A DNA stretch of 64,000 nt from Bemisia tabaci (taxonomy: Eukaryota; Arthropoda; Insecta; Hemiptera; Aleyrodidae). The stretch spans positions 37,151,372 through 37,215,371 of the forward strand of contig NC_092797.1 in NCBI RefSeq assembly GCF_918797505.1. Reading direction: 5' to 3'. A model generated the notes under the pieces. It had not been told where the DNA came from. It did not search any database and saw only the letters and a program-made list of their open reading frames with translations. A program made the position numbers and the translations under genes. The stretch's first letter is position 1. Every line of letters starts with the position of its first letter. Below are positions 36,001 to 49,400 of this stretch, piece by piece.

Positions 36001-38250
36001 TTCACTTTTTTCCATCAGTTTTCTCTCTGAAAAAAAGCAGTGATGGAACTTTAGAAACTATGGGATTTAGGAATGTCCTTTCTTTATTCAGAATTTCAAT
36101 TTTTTCCCCTCGTCTTCCTCTCAATTGACGAAAACATAATTTGACCATCGATTTGTTTGAATGTTGGTTCTCACTATCAAGCAAATGCAGAATCATTGCG
36201 TTTAAGAAAAGTTGTTGAAAAGTTGTTTTCATACAATTCTTTATGTAATCTTTTTCGGAAAAATAGGGGATTAGCAAAATGTTGCAAATGAAGTATGCAT
36301 CATTCTTTCTCAGAAGGCATATCATGCTGTAAAATACTTTGAACGCTCTTGAAGAGAAGTTCTAAGGATGGAGATTTTTTAGAACGTTCCAGAACTTTAG
36401 TATGTACACAAAAAATTGGCGGCCAAGCTCTACAATTCGTAAACCAAAAGCTGAATTTTTGTCTCTGTCATTATAAAACACATTTTGGTTTTTTAACCAC
36501 CAGGCAATTTTATTTTGATGTGGTTTCAGCAGCAGAATATCTACCATAAATCCCTGTATCCACCTTCTATTTTATTAGATCAACCATCATTATGTGTTTT
36601 TTTAAAATAATTAATGTGAAATTTGAATATCTGTGAACGCACAATTTGGTGTTTGCTAGTGCTTTCCATTACGTTTTGTACATATAGATAAAATCTGAGT
36701 TGCTGCAAGGCTTTTAGTCAGATAAGTCATAGCCAGCTTTTGATATTTTCCCAATGGATATCTGTGCTTGCCACTTAATCATGTTTTACTGGTCGAAACT
36801 CTAAGATCGACATTGAATCAGATCTGCCCGAAAGCAAAGTTCCTCAGTTGTGTATGATCAGAGAATACCTTATGAAAAGATGTAGAATGACGACCTACTA
36901 TCTTTAGATCATTCTGTGATCTCTGTATGAAAAGCTGCGTGAAGTTTGTTCAACACTGATGGACAAGAGCAAGTCATGACATCTGTTAATGCAGTGAATA
37001 AAAACCTCTATCATATTTCATCAAATGTAAAATCACAGTTACTATTGCTTGCGAAAAACTTGGCATTGGAAATTATCTTTCCAATTTGTAATTCATCTTT
37101 AAAATCCAACTGTCGAATACAATTCTGTATACGCACAACTGACCAGGTTTCGGCTTTTTTGATTGAGTCTCTTCCTCTGGCAAAAGTTAGACATAGAATC
37201 TTTTACAGGGAGGGGAAGTTCTGGAAAGTTCAGTAAACTGAAGTTATCATCCGATTCGTCAGGCTTGCTAAGCGGATCGTAAATACTGTCCTTAGACTTG
37301 GTGAAGCCTTGTCTCAAAGTGTGAACAAAAAATTGGTAATGCTTGATTACAGTTACTATTCCTTGTACTAAAACGCTAAATTGTTGGAACTCAATTTTTC
37401 TCTCATTTGTTATTTTATTTTATTTATAATATTTTATCTTTCAACCTTCTCTTTCTTATTGTTTTGGTCTCTCTGATGATCATTAAAATCGGTTGCTGAT
37501 TTTAGACCTCATGTCCCCTGAAATAAATCAGCTGGACTGTTGGTACTCAAAGGTATTTTTCCTATCTTGCTTTCTTGTAAATAGAATAGCCAATTGTCGT
37601 TATTTTTAATTAAAGGGGGTGTGAAAGATTATGGAGCTTAATTCCAAAAGTTTTTAGTTACTCATGACCAGATTGAATTTCTCTTTTTCTTCCTCGAATG
37701 ATATATTTTTACCGAATGATCGATATGTGATGAACTTGGTCGAATGCCGCCAAGATAACTCCTGTACATAACTTAAGAAGTTTAGTTGTTTACAAATCGA
37801 GATTTATTAAATAATTCTGTTTTTTCTTTCTTCTTCTTTTTTTATCACAAAGTTATTATTTGAAATGTGCAATTAAGATTTTGAGCTTTTGACAAGGAGG
37901 GAAAATGGAAAATTGGCTTAAAATGTCTTTGAATGAACTTATTTTATCGTCACAAATGCCAAATTTCCAGAAATCTCCTCGAAAATTTCAACATGACTAG
38001 ATTTAAAATTTTGAAATTTCAGTATCAGCATTTTCTGAAATGCTGTAAGAGCTCAAAGTTTTCGCCAAAAGAAAAAAAAATTATGAATTGAGGTTCTCTG
38101 CAGTTATTTGAATCCCTTAATTAAAGTCTCATGTACATATAACTAACTAGGTATTTAATACTTCCTTCAGTTGTAAATATTCTACCCATGATCGACAACC
38201 CTTGTCCTCGAATCAAAAAGTGTATCTATATTCCCTCTGTTGTAATAAAA
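33071..38250 (+). other. Region downstream of cic stop, putative 3' UTR and flank
   Basis: AT-rich, with no convincing coding exon apart from a weak candidate at 37506-37552. Plus-strand AATAAA signals lie at 33484-33489, 33648-33653 and 38244-38249. Which of them ends the cic mRNA cannot be told from sequence. Confidence 0.4.
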
Positions 38251-38390
38251 ATATCTGCGCTCTTCTACTCACGCTGTTTTTATATTTTTTACCCTTAACC
38301 CGACAAAGGTAAATTTTTTCTTTCAAAAAAGAAATCTTGTGAAGTGTAGGAAATTTCAGTTTTTTGCCAATGCATTTTTTAATCTCATTT

Positions 38391-38644
38391 CAGGGACTTG
38401 TAGATCAAGGGACATAAGTGCAGTTTCTGAAAAAATTAAGGTACTAACTATTTCAAGTAAAACTAGACTTATTGTATATCCTGTGAAAAATTCGCTTTCA
38501 AAATCCAACTTTTAAGCATTAAGCATCAAAAAGTCAGTTCCAATTTTTTTTCGCCATAAAGATTCATGTATTATTGAAACTTCTAACTTGTATTTCTTGA
38601 AATAGCAAAAACTGCACTTATGCGCTTTAATCTCCAAGCCCCTC
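38391..38644. mobile_element. MITE, family 2 (GAGGGGCTTGG ends), degenerate copy
   Basis: The right end reads as the inverse of GAGGGGCTTGGAG...GCATAAGTGCAGTTTTTGC; the left end is a worn version (CAGGGACTTGTAG...CATAAGTGCAG). The interior shares GCATCAAAAAGTCA and CGCCATAAAGATTCATG with 61310-61375. Further family members lie at 54800-55065 and 61089-61380. Confidence 0.75.
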
Positions 38645-40443
38645 ATTTATGGACTCAGATTTGTCCTAATTTTGTGAAGCTTACCTATATTCATGGCGAA
38701 GAGCCCTAGTCATGGTGCCCTGAGAACGTCACCTTCTTCGTGAGTGGTCTTTCATGGCTGTGTATCAATGTAAAAACAAGGAAATGGGAATATCATCTCC
38801 AAGGTTTTTTCTATCCTAGCACATTAATGAAAAAATTACCTTGATCAACCCTTAGATTCTTATCTCCATAGCTCTGCCCACACCTGCTGAAGCTATGATA
38901 AAAACAGGAGAAGATCTCTGAAGATATTGTGGCATTCATTAACAGGGCAAATAAATTGGATAAATTTAGCCTAAGTGCATTTCATGTTGCTTAATTTCAT
39001 CTTGTGTTCTATTTAGTGACCAGAGAACTAAGGTACCTATCAAAAATATCTTCACAAAATTTCAAATTAGAACGTTACTTACTTATTTCATTAAAATAGT
39101 AAAGTAAGAGGAAATAAGGCGAAGCCTGGTCTAGTCATACCTAATAATTCTGATCAGTGCCATACTATTGACTCTCTCAGCAAACGAAAATGAGAGACCT
39201 TATCCATATTATTTCTATTGCCCTGATACATTCACGGAGAAACTGCTGTTTTGAGCCGTACCTACCCATTTGGACTCGCCTGGCAAACTAAAGGGCTAGA
39301 CTTACTCCATATATTTCTCCTGTCCTGGTACATTCATGAAAAAACTACTGTCATGAGCCATACCCAACCTCACATTTACATGAAGACATCAGTGAAGGAA
39401 AGACTAGAAGTCTCCGGATGAACATTAATGACATTAACATGCGAAAAGCCTCATTTTTGCGACTACCAGAATGGATGTTAGTTTTGTAGCACTAATGGTC
39501 AGTGTACGTCATTTAACCCGTTGCCCAGCTGACAAAAGAGCATAGCTACACATGAAATGAGCCTGGAAAAGCATTAAGTAGTGGGGACGATAGGGTTCAC
39601 TGGAAAGTGTAGTTACACACTTATGCCAGGAAGGAGGGCGACGAGCTGACTCGCCTCCATAAGGTAGCAGAAATACCACCTCTATGTGTCTTCTATTCTA
39701 CAGGGTTGCCGCAGAATTTGGAAAATGAAATTCCCTGACATTTCCCTGACACATTTGGGCAAAACTTGCAGTTCGAAACCTCAAACCCATTTTAGAAAGC
39801 AAATAAAGAAAATATTTAACAAATTTTCCCTGACATGTTCGACATTTTTGTCGTTTTCCCTGACATTTCCCGGTTTTCCCTGACTTTTTGAAATTCCCTG
39901 ACATTTCCCAGTTTTCCCTGACTGTGGCAACCCTGATTCCAATAAGAATGAGGAAAAAATTGATCTGATTGATGGTTAACACAGTGGAAGATTGACAGAT
40001 GGGTTAAACTTGCTAACAGTAAAGCTCGAATGGTAGACAGCTTGAGCTTGGAGTACTATTGGTGGTAATTCTTAATTATTTAGAGGTAATATTAGCGTAA
40101 CTGCTGACAGCAACTAAGGTAAAATTTTTGTATGTAGTTTTCACCAGTGAGTGACAATGGTCGCCATAAATTTGATGATAGAGTATTTTCATCACAGAAA
40201 ACAGACTGATCCGTGATAGAAATTTTTGAAACATTTATACTTCATGCATTGCTTTGACTTGTATTGCTCATGCGTGTATAACAAAACTACTGTTGTGCCT
40301 ATAGATAGATTTCTTCTACCTAACAATGTTAGATTTCAATAGACCTTCAAATCTTTGTCACTCCTAGATGCAAGTGTAGCCTATTCCGATGAGGAAAAGA
40401 AAAAACTGACAGTTAGTAGTCGATGCTGGTCTTTGGTTTTAAT
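38645..40443. other. Intergenic stretch between the convergent genes
   Basis: No coding exon recognised. It contains a diverged direct repeat (about 39200-39240 and 39304-39342, spaced about 103 bp) and the element at 39701-39935. Confidence 0.5.
39701..39935. mobile_element. MITE with CAGGGTTGCC ends
   Basis: 235 bp bounded by CAGGGTTGCCGCA and TGTGGCAACCCTG. The interior repeats TTCCCTGACATTTCCC several times. It is probably a non-autonomous DNA transposon; no clear target duplication was found. Confidence 0.8.
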
Positions 40444-43400
40444 TTTATTTATTTAAATCCTAACAAAAATATTGTACAAACGTAAACAGTTACAAAATAC
40501 AAAAGTCAGTTGAGGAAAATTAAGTAGAATAAAAATATAGGGCCATTCTACTTTGATAGAGATAAAAAAATTCAGAGTAAAATATTTGAGTTACTAAAAA
40601 AAATTATGCCGAATACACAGCCCAAGTAGCTAAATGTATTATAATTGATAAAAATTCACATCCAGTCTTGAAGCACACAAAAGCAGCAAACTCATGATTA
40701 TTTCACACCTCCGTAAATTTTTTATCAACTCAAGTAGAGAGTTCTCAGGACAGATAATAAGTTTGGTTGCTAGAAAGACCAAAATATATTAATCACCATC
40801 AAACACAAAATTTTCAGGATCAAGAGATTACATTGATCACTGCTAACTCAAAAGATTTGGGTCTTTTCAATTTTTTTATTCCACAGAAATCTTCCAGAAA
40901 AATTTGTCTTATGGTTAGACACCAAGAGCTCTCAATTAATGAGAGCCTAGGAGCTTCAAATTGCTACATGCTCTCTGTTCAATTACTTTTTAACAAAGAG
41001 AAACGAAAGAGAAGTCTTCTTATATTTTTACTCTTGTATCGACAAATCTTGATGGACAAAAAAGTTGACGGTGTGAAAATAACAGTCATTCTAGAAAGCA
41101 CACGAATTTGCGATTATTCTGAACTCATCAACGGACCCTCATAAATCAATAATGCACATATTTCTTTTCATAGTACATAATATCAAACAAACAATAAAAG
41201 TCTAATCGGTATCAATCTAAAATAAAAAATTTCAACCAATTTGAGCAGTATGCCACAGAAGCAAAAGCAAACAGGAGTAAAGTCTAGTAAAATTTAAAAT
41301 TGTTAAGCAACGTAGAAAAACAGAGACAATATAAAAAATTTAAAATTTATAGACAAGGAATAAAAAAATTGACTACTACGCAGTCAGGCTGAAGAGAAAC
41401 TGACAGCTTCGAACAAAATCTGTAGTTTACATCTTACTCTGTTCAAATTGTTTACAATAAGATACTATTATTATTTCTGTTTCTACTTTCAATACAGTCA
41501 TTGAGCCATTCATGGAATAATACTGAATTTAGAATAATGCTTCTTGAAATCAGGTTTCTACTCTTCTGCCAAAAAAGAGATAAAAAAACAAAAGAGGAGC
41601 GGAGAACTCAAAACCAATTATGTAAGACATAGCTAAGTTTTCAATTGAGGATCAACAATTAATATATATTCATGCTTAATTCCAATTATTTTGCAATTTC
41701 AACTTAAATACAATTCTCCCCCTACTAGCCTCTTGGCTTGTGACGGGAGACTTAGGCTAAGACAAAAGTATGGCCAAAAGTTTCTTGTCGAACAAATACA
41801 AAAAAGTGGAAAATCAGGTTTTTCATACCAAAACTAAGAGTAAAATTTTGCTTGAAGCTTCATTTACATGCGTTAATTACTGACAACATTGGGTTGAACA
41901 AACTAGTTTTGACCTAGCTGAAAGAAGCCCAAAGATGTTACCAATCTCATTTGAAGTGCCTTAGTTTCCTTTTTTGGTGATTTCAGAATACCTGGTAAAT
42001 TTGACGGTAGTTGGTGAACCACCTTCAACAGTTCAAACTACTTTTGACTAATTTTCAATTTTGCTAAACTAGTGCAGCAGAACTTCAGCAGAAGTTGGCC
42101 TAAGGGAGAAAATCTCTGAACCTTGAGACTTGCTGAGGGAACACGAGGATACTGAGAAAAGTAATTTCATTATATTTAAAAGCTGATTCATTGGTACAGT
42201 TCTCAAATATTATTAGAGAGACGAGGAAAAGTTGACTACACGAATTCTTTCATTACATGTTAGAAAGCGATAGTTTACTTAGGTTTCTATGTTTCTTTCA
42301 AAAAATTACACTCTTGTTGTTAGACATTAGTCTATATAATTCACAAGATGGATGAAGATAAAATCCTTTGGAATTTTGAATCACAAAGCTCGGTTCCACA
42401 ATGTTAAGTTTCTCTTTTAAGTACTTCATAGGAGGCGTAAAAAGAGGGGAAAAAACCAATGCAGGGTCTAAGCTTAGCAACTGAGTAGGTTATTTGTAGT
42501 TTACCTGATTAAAAGTGCACTTTAAAAGGCGTTCAACAATGTACTTAAAAAAATTAAAAATACGCTCATAGACATAAGATGAAGCATTTACTAGAACTTG
42601 TTTCTCATAGGGGAAAGAACATTTTCAATTTCAGCGTTTAAAAAGTTGAACAGGCTAAACATACAGTTTTCACTCTAATTGGTAGACTATAGATTTTTCC
42701 TTGATACTGGTGCAACCCTGACACGATTTGATTTCAGATTTAAACCTCACCTGCTCTAGACTAAAAGATAGCAAGCGTTATATTCTAAAGAAATTATAGT
42801 CTCATTCTAGAACTCTGATCAATGGCTTTGAAGATACATTCTGAATAGAAACTGACCTGCTAGCAGGCACAAGGAGTAAGTTCTTTGGATTTCAAAATAT
42901 ACAAATTGCATAAAATAAGCTATGATTAGAAACGAGGAAATTCTTCCAGAAAGTGTAGTCAATTTTCATCGTGTGGAGTCTAATCTCTGTACGGTAAGAT
43001 CCGCACGCAAAAATTGAAAGACTATGGGGAGAATCCAGAAATTTCCACGACTCTACTTAGGATTCCTGTACGAAACAGAAGAATACACTCATGCACCATT
43101 AGGAAATAAATAAAAATAAATTATAAATGCTATCAACATATTTAAAATAGGGGTTAGGATGATTCTGTGAAGACCACGTTTACAAGAAAATTAGGTTGAA
43201 TGAGGGTTCAAAGAAACAGATGTCAGCCACTAAACTATTCATCTAGCAAGATACTTGATGCAATTTTACCAGCATTGCAAAGTAAACAGATCGACATTCA
43301 TTGGGTCTTAGAAAATAACAACTAACTTTAAATTAACTGGTGGCAACAGATACATTTCCTTCCTGTGCAAGTCGTAATATATATGCCACGCTTGCCTTTT

Positions 43401-43877
43401 GCTGACCATATTGCCACTGTTTCTAATCAATACAAGATATGCTGCTGAAATGAGGTCACAACCTTTTAAAGAACAAACAGATGAAATTTATGTATTTATC
43501 AGGTCTCAGAGAAGAGAGTACGTTTGAATAAGATGACAGAGGCCAGATTTAATCTGTTCTGGCATTTTCTAGAGTACAAAATGTTTGGAATTGAATAAGG
43601 AACAAAAACAAAGTTGAAAATTATCTCATATGATCCCCTAAAAAAATCAATTGTAAACGTGACTGCATAGAGAATAAAGTTGACCCTCTTAAAGGAAGAA
43701 GTGAACGAGCACTACTGAAGGTATTTTTGGAGCCCTGACGGGCGGGTCCTCAGTGCTTAAAATTGTTGCGATATAAATTCTACAAATCAACTTTAAAAGT
43801 AAAAAACAATTGGGGAGGGGGAAATTTAAAAAAAGAAGGGTTCCAATATCAAAACAATATAAAACAACGTTCAATTT
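40444..43877 (-). other. Putative 3' UTR of the PP2C-type phosphatase gene
   Basis: Lies downstream of the TAA at 43878-43880 on the minus strand. Minus-strand AATAAA signals occur at 40875-40880 and as an overlapping pair at 40444-40453. No coding signal is seen on either strand; the 125-codon plus-strand ORF at 40767-41144 looks like chance. Confidence 0.35.
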
Positions 43878-46456
43878 TTAAGACGTTGAGTTTTCTTTCG
43901 TATCCATTCCATTTTCAACGACCGTCTCCTTCTTCACCTCGGTTTGATTTGTTTTTGGCTGGGGTCGCCTGATTGGAAGTGGTTTCTGCGGACTGGTAGC
44001 GGTAGTTGCAGGGGCAGCTTTCTTTGGATCTACTTTCCTTGTGGCCAGCGTTGTTCGAGCTGTCAAGGTAGAGGGTTTAGCTGGTTCTTTTTTGTCTAGT
44101 GTTTTTGAAGGAATACTGATGGGTCGCCTTTGTGCAACAGGAGCGGCAGGGCGCGCAGGCACAGTGGACTTGGCGGTGCTGGGAGCTGGTCTTGCAGCGG
44201 TCGTTCTGGGTGCAGCTACGGTTCGCGGCGTCGGTCTTGGAGCTGCTTTAGTTGTAGCTGTAGCAGTAGAGGCTCTAGTGGCAGCCGGAGCTGTTGCTGG
44301 CCTTTTGGGAAGCGTTGATGTTGTTGTTCGTGAGGCAACACCATTAGTTAGAGGTTTGGGTGCTGGTTTTGTGGCCGTTGTTGGTCTAGTAGTTGGCGGT
44401 TTTGTAGTGCTTGTGCTGGACGCTGGTCGAGAAGATAATGGAACTCTAGGTTTAAGTGTGGAAGTGGCTGCAGGCTTCTTAGCTGCGGCTGCAGGAGCAG
44501 CAGTAGTTGTTGTGCTAACTTTTGATTTGAGAAGTGTAGAGGGTGCTGCTTTTGCTGCTACCGATGTTTTGGCAGGGGAGGCTTTGGATGGAACTGGTTT
44601 CTTCGGAGCCGGGGATTTAGGAGTGGGTTGGGTGCTCGTGGTAGGCTTCGTTGTTGGCTTTGACTTTGCGACAGATGGTTTTGACGTTGCAGGTTTGGGC
44701 GCACTTGATTTTTTCGTGTCCGAAGCTCCTGCGGCTACTCCAGCCGCTGCTACCGCCGCGACTGCAGCAGCTCCAACAGCTGCAACTTTAGCTGAGGATG
44801 GGAATGGCGTGCTGGTTACAGGCTCTGATTGTTCGAAAGATTTCTCAAATTCTTCCGTTAGTTTGTTGACTACATCCTCTGCATTTGAAAATTCTTCATT
44901 GACGGTCAAATCAGCGATTAGTGCCTGGTCGTCTTGAATGCCTACATTTTCTGCTTCGGCCTTGGAAACTTCTGATGCTGGAGGTGAAGGTGGTGCAGCA
45001 AAAGAACTCTCTGTCAAATGTAGGTTTTCGATGCTCTCTGAAATACCGCTAATTTGATCTGAGAATGGATTTTCCACAATTTTTTCCGGTTCAGCTGGCT
45101 CTGGTTTTCCTTCATAAGTCACCAAGTCTTCTGTTGGTTTGACCTCCTCAGACTTAGGTGCCGAGTCTTCAAATGCAAAATTATCAGAGACTTCAATAAC
45201 TCTATCGAGCTGGTCCAGAGTTTCTGGTGGAATAGGAGTCAAATTCGAGACAATTTCACTTTCTTGCTTTGGAGTGATACTATCTATGAATGGATTCAAG
45301 CATGCATCCTTCGTGACATCCTCTTCAGGCTTTTGTAAGTTATCGCTTATGTTGTTTGTTTCCGTAAAATCTTGTGCAGAATTTTGCTCCGTGTTTGAGC
45401 TGAAAAAATCTTGAGCTGAGCTGATTTCATTGGAATAGCCAGGTGGTGCAGGGCTGATCTCTTCGGTCTTGACTGGAATATCAAAAGGATCTGTTAATTC
45501 AGTCCTACTTTCTACAACAACCGGTTCACTCTTCATTTCAAAATCAAACTGTGGCTCTGTTAATTCAGTTCTACTTTCTACAACAACCGGTTCACTCTTC
45601 ATTTCAAAATCAAAACTTGGCTGTTTTTTCTCAGGTTCCTCTGTGTTTCCAAAACTTTCGACAAAATCATGCGGTCCAGACTCTTCCGTTGGACCAGCAT
45701 GTTGCTCCATAGGGATATCAGTAGATGATGAAAACACAGAGTCACTCTTTTTAACCGCTTCTAATTCTTCCTCTTTAGATTCTACGACTACGTCTGGCGA
45801 AAACGCCAGTTCCGCCTTAGATTCCTCTTTACATTCAAGAGGCACTGTGTCTGGTGAAAACTCTAACGTGCCTTTTAGATGGCTGAAATTATCTTTTCGA
45901 CACTCAAAGCCTCCTTCGGTAGCAAAAGGATTTTGTGCTTCACCTGCATTCTTGGGAGTTTCTGAGGAATTAAATGATTCAGAATTTGGTTGTATTTCCA
46001 GGTTAAATGGATCAGCATCCACCGTTTGTTCATGATCTTTCAATTCATTGGTTTGATTTGATGCACTTTCAAGGAGAGAGAATTCATGTGGCTTTTCTGG
46101 GGATATTGCAGAGTACTCTAAATTGTTGAACTTTGAATTATCGTCTGGGTCTAAAAAGTCGTCCGATTTTTCAGCTGATATGTTGGAAAGACCACTAATA
46201 TTGCACAAGCCATCCGTAGAGAAGTCTTCTAGAGCGGAGGTGAAGGCGGAGTTTCTCGTTTCGTTTGCATTTGCAATGGTCGAGGAAAGAGAGTTTGATA
46301 GTGGTGCCTCGCTGGAGATACCGGTTGAAAGCTCATCGATGTGATTCTGAAGCAGTAAGTTTTTGTCTCCTTCTGCAAGACAGTCTACTTCTTTGGTCCC
46401 TTCGAAGTTGTTTGTATGGGTGGTGTCATTTCCAAATCCATTGGTAGGCTCGTAAT
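43878..46456 (-). CDS. Phosphatase gene, terminal 2.6-kb exon (acidic then basic tail)
   Basis: One open frame of about 859 codons after acceptor CTCTTGCAG. The first two thirds are rich in Glu, Asp, Ser and Pro with repeated FxFEMKSEPVVVES and NPF-like pieces. An Ala/Val segment lies at about 44724-44793. The last 280 residues are Lys/Pro/Thr/Ala-rich with SAPKPATSKPS-type repeats, similar in composition to microtubule-associated proteins. No folded domain was recognised. Confidence 0.93.
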
Positions 46457-49400
46457 CTGCAAGAGGGAAAAATAATAAGATACAGTTCTTGTAATGAGTG
46501 ACAGTTAAACATTTTTGAAAGATTTCACATTGATTAAATAAGTTTGATTGAGGATGTTCTTTGGTTACTTCTGACTTTCAGCTAATGTAATTTTGGGCAT
46601 CAGGCTAAAACTGCATGAATAATTTAAGGCACAATTAATTAGCTAAGATTTAAAGCTTTTGTAAACTGTAGAATGGAGTGGAAGTTATTCTAAATGATGA
46701 GGCCACCAGAGCTGCTTACGGTCAGACCTCCATTCTTCGGATTTCAAGGGACCTGAGGCCGAATCCCTCATATCACGCTAGTGAGTCCCACTGAAGGGAC
46801 TGGAGGACCAAGCCGTTAAATCGCGGAATCCGTTAAATCGCAATCCAATAATTTGAGGTCTTACTGTATTTGAAGAATTGGCTCTAAAAAACTATTTACG
46901 CACTATAAATGGACGTATTTCTACCAAGCGGAACTTTGTGCATTAAGACATGGCCCCTAGAGACCCATAAGAATATATGCATGACAGGGCTCACGTCATA
47001 ATGCACATAGTTCCGTTTGATAGAAATACATCCAAATGTAGGACACAAATATAAAAAAGAAACTTACTTGTATTTTTTAAATCACAGACAGAGTTTTCGA
47101 AGAATGCAGACTTGCATGCATCAGGGGAGAAAGGCACATTATTTGTAAGTCCAGGATTTGTTTCCGAGACTGAGGAACTCTTCTCGACCGGAGAAGTAGG
47201 CACAAATTCTGCAGCATTAGGGTTCAGAGCATGATCCAGATTATCAAACTATGACAAAAAACCAAAACCAAAAATTTAGTGAAGAGCTGAACAGCTTTGA
47301 ACTTTTCTTTAAAAAATGATCAGGTATGAAAAGGAGTCATTGTTCACAACGAGAAATTAGAACTTGATTTATGTACAAGCTAGTGGCAATCAATTTTGAT
47401 GTAGAGGAACAATGTTGATCTATTTCCAGGAGCTTTACCCAGAAATTTTAACTTTCTTGGGAAACTTTGATTCCTATCTAAGACTTGCAAAAGCATTTTG
47501 ATGAGCTCAAAATGCCTTAAAAATAGAATTTTCAAAAAAAGAACTTGTGCCAATGTGCTCATAGAATCCTCTAAGGACAAGGTATTGTAAACACCCATTT
47601 TCATTGCAAAAATAAATTGTTCTTAAAGTTTCATTCAATTTAAATCAATATACATAATCCACTTGTACAGGCTAAAATGTAGGTAAAACTCATTTCTAGT
47701 CATCACAAATAGGTTTCTTGTGTATCTTGTTGTTAAAATTTTGAGCCTTGTGATATTCTTTCTGGAAAAGGAGAAATTGTGGTTTGGTTTTCGTTTGCAA
47801 AGGGTAAGTACTCTTATTTACGTGGGAGGGAGCTTACATGATTATTCAAATCGTTGCGACTAGAGGCATCTTCTATTTTTACATCTCCTTTGGTATAATC
47901 CCATCTTTCATCTTCATCATCATCATCGTCCTCCTCAGAGTCCCGTTCCAATTTCAACTTCTTTTCTTCTTTCAATGATTTGATGTCTGGAATAATCACT
48001 GTAACAAAAACAACGAGGAGAATTGAAAATTAGCTGTTGTTGGGGCTGACTTTTGTTCCGCCTCTCCTAAGTGCAGGTGCACAGATACATTATAACATAT
48101 TCCGTCACTCGTCAGTAAATGGTTGATGAGCACAGACAAGTCAGTTTTAAGTATCAAGTTTTTGTTCAAAAAATGACAAAACATTTAAAGATATTCATCG
48201 ACTTTTGCTTCATGTTCATCAAATCATAATCAAAGACTATCCCGATGACTAAATACAAAATCGTAGAGTGAAAATGGAAAGAGAGTTTCATTAACAATAC
48301 AGCTACGTTGACTGTCATCCTTCATCACACAACTGCTGTCCAGGATGTTATTCATCATGAATACTTACAATTCCTCAGCCAGACAATCAACAAAGAAAAA
48401 AATTGAGGAACTTTACTACGCTGGCACGTTAAAATGTTTGCGTGATTAAAATAAAAAAGGGGGGCTTACATTTCCAAAGCCTCCCCAAATATGTGATCCT
48501 CATTGATCCCTTTTATTTCCAAAAACAAAGCTTTCTTTTCGACTTTAAATAGCACAAGGCATATTTTTCTTCAAATAAAATTGAAGAAAGGGGCTAAAAG
48601 CATTTCCACAGGCCCTCTTTTCAGGATGCTATTTTCCTCCCCTAATTTTTCAGAAGAAGAAAAGTCAAAAATCAACATAACATTTTGACGTGTTTTTAGT
48701 TAAAATTCAAGAGGGGGGGGGGGGGTTTGGTTTGCATCTTCTACAGGCCCTCAATCCGTCGTTCCCCAAGCGAAGGAGCGTAAATCCACGCCAAGGTTGC
48801 AAAATTGACTGAAGTATCAATGTTTTACAAGAATACACCCATGCAATTTTCGTCCAAAATTTTCCTGATTTTTCCACGAGATCAGAAGGAAAATCAGTGA
48901 AATTTTCGATTAGAAATGCACAAGATTCTCTAAGTATAGGTACAATTTGCGAAGGAAAATTTGGCAATATTGAAATGTAGTTACGCTCTTTCGAGGCGGA
49001 GACGGCGGATTATGAGTGCCATTTCACCCCCCTAAAATGCTGCAAAATTGAATTGAAAAAAATGGCACAAAATTATGACGTGGGGCTGAGGAAATGGACT
49101 CCTTCGAAACACCCTGCAACCGCGTGGACCTTGTGAATTTTCGGACTTGGCGCCGGGTGGAGTAAGAGACGGGAGTGTTGCACGGAAAAAATTAAATTGC
49201 GGATTTAACAATTAAATTGCTAAAAAAGTGACTGCAATATTTCAACGTAGATTTCACAACACAAAAATGCTACTTTAACCACTATTGGAAGCTAATTTAA
49301 CCACGGGGGTGGATAAAGTAGCATTTTGTGTTGTGAAATCTACGTTGAAATATGGCAGTCACCTTTTTTAGCGATTTAATGGGCCTGTTGCATGCAAGAG

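Noticed and set aside
40767..41144. 125-codon plus-strand ORF in the intergenic region
   Set aside because: No recognisable motif, low-complexity AT-rich codons, and it sits in the likely antisense 3' UTR of the phosphatase gene.
44041..44937. 298-codon plus-strand ORF, rich in Val, Ala, Gly and Leu
   Set aside because: It is the antisense of the basic Ala/Thr/Pro-rich tail of the phosphatase exon, whose frame continues for about 859 codons with proper splice sites. The composition is just the complement of that repeat-like code.
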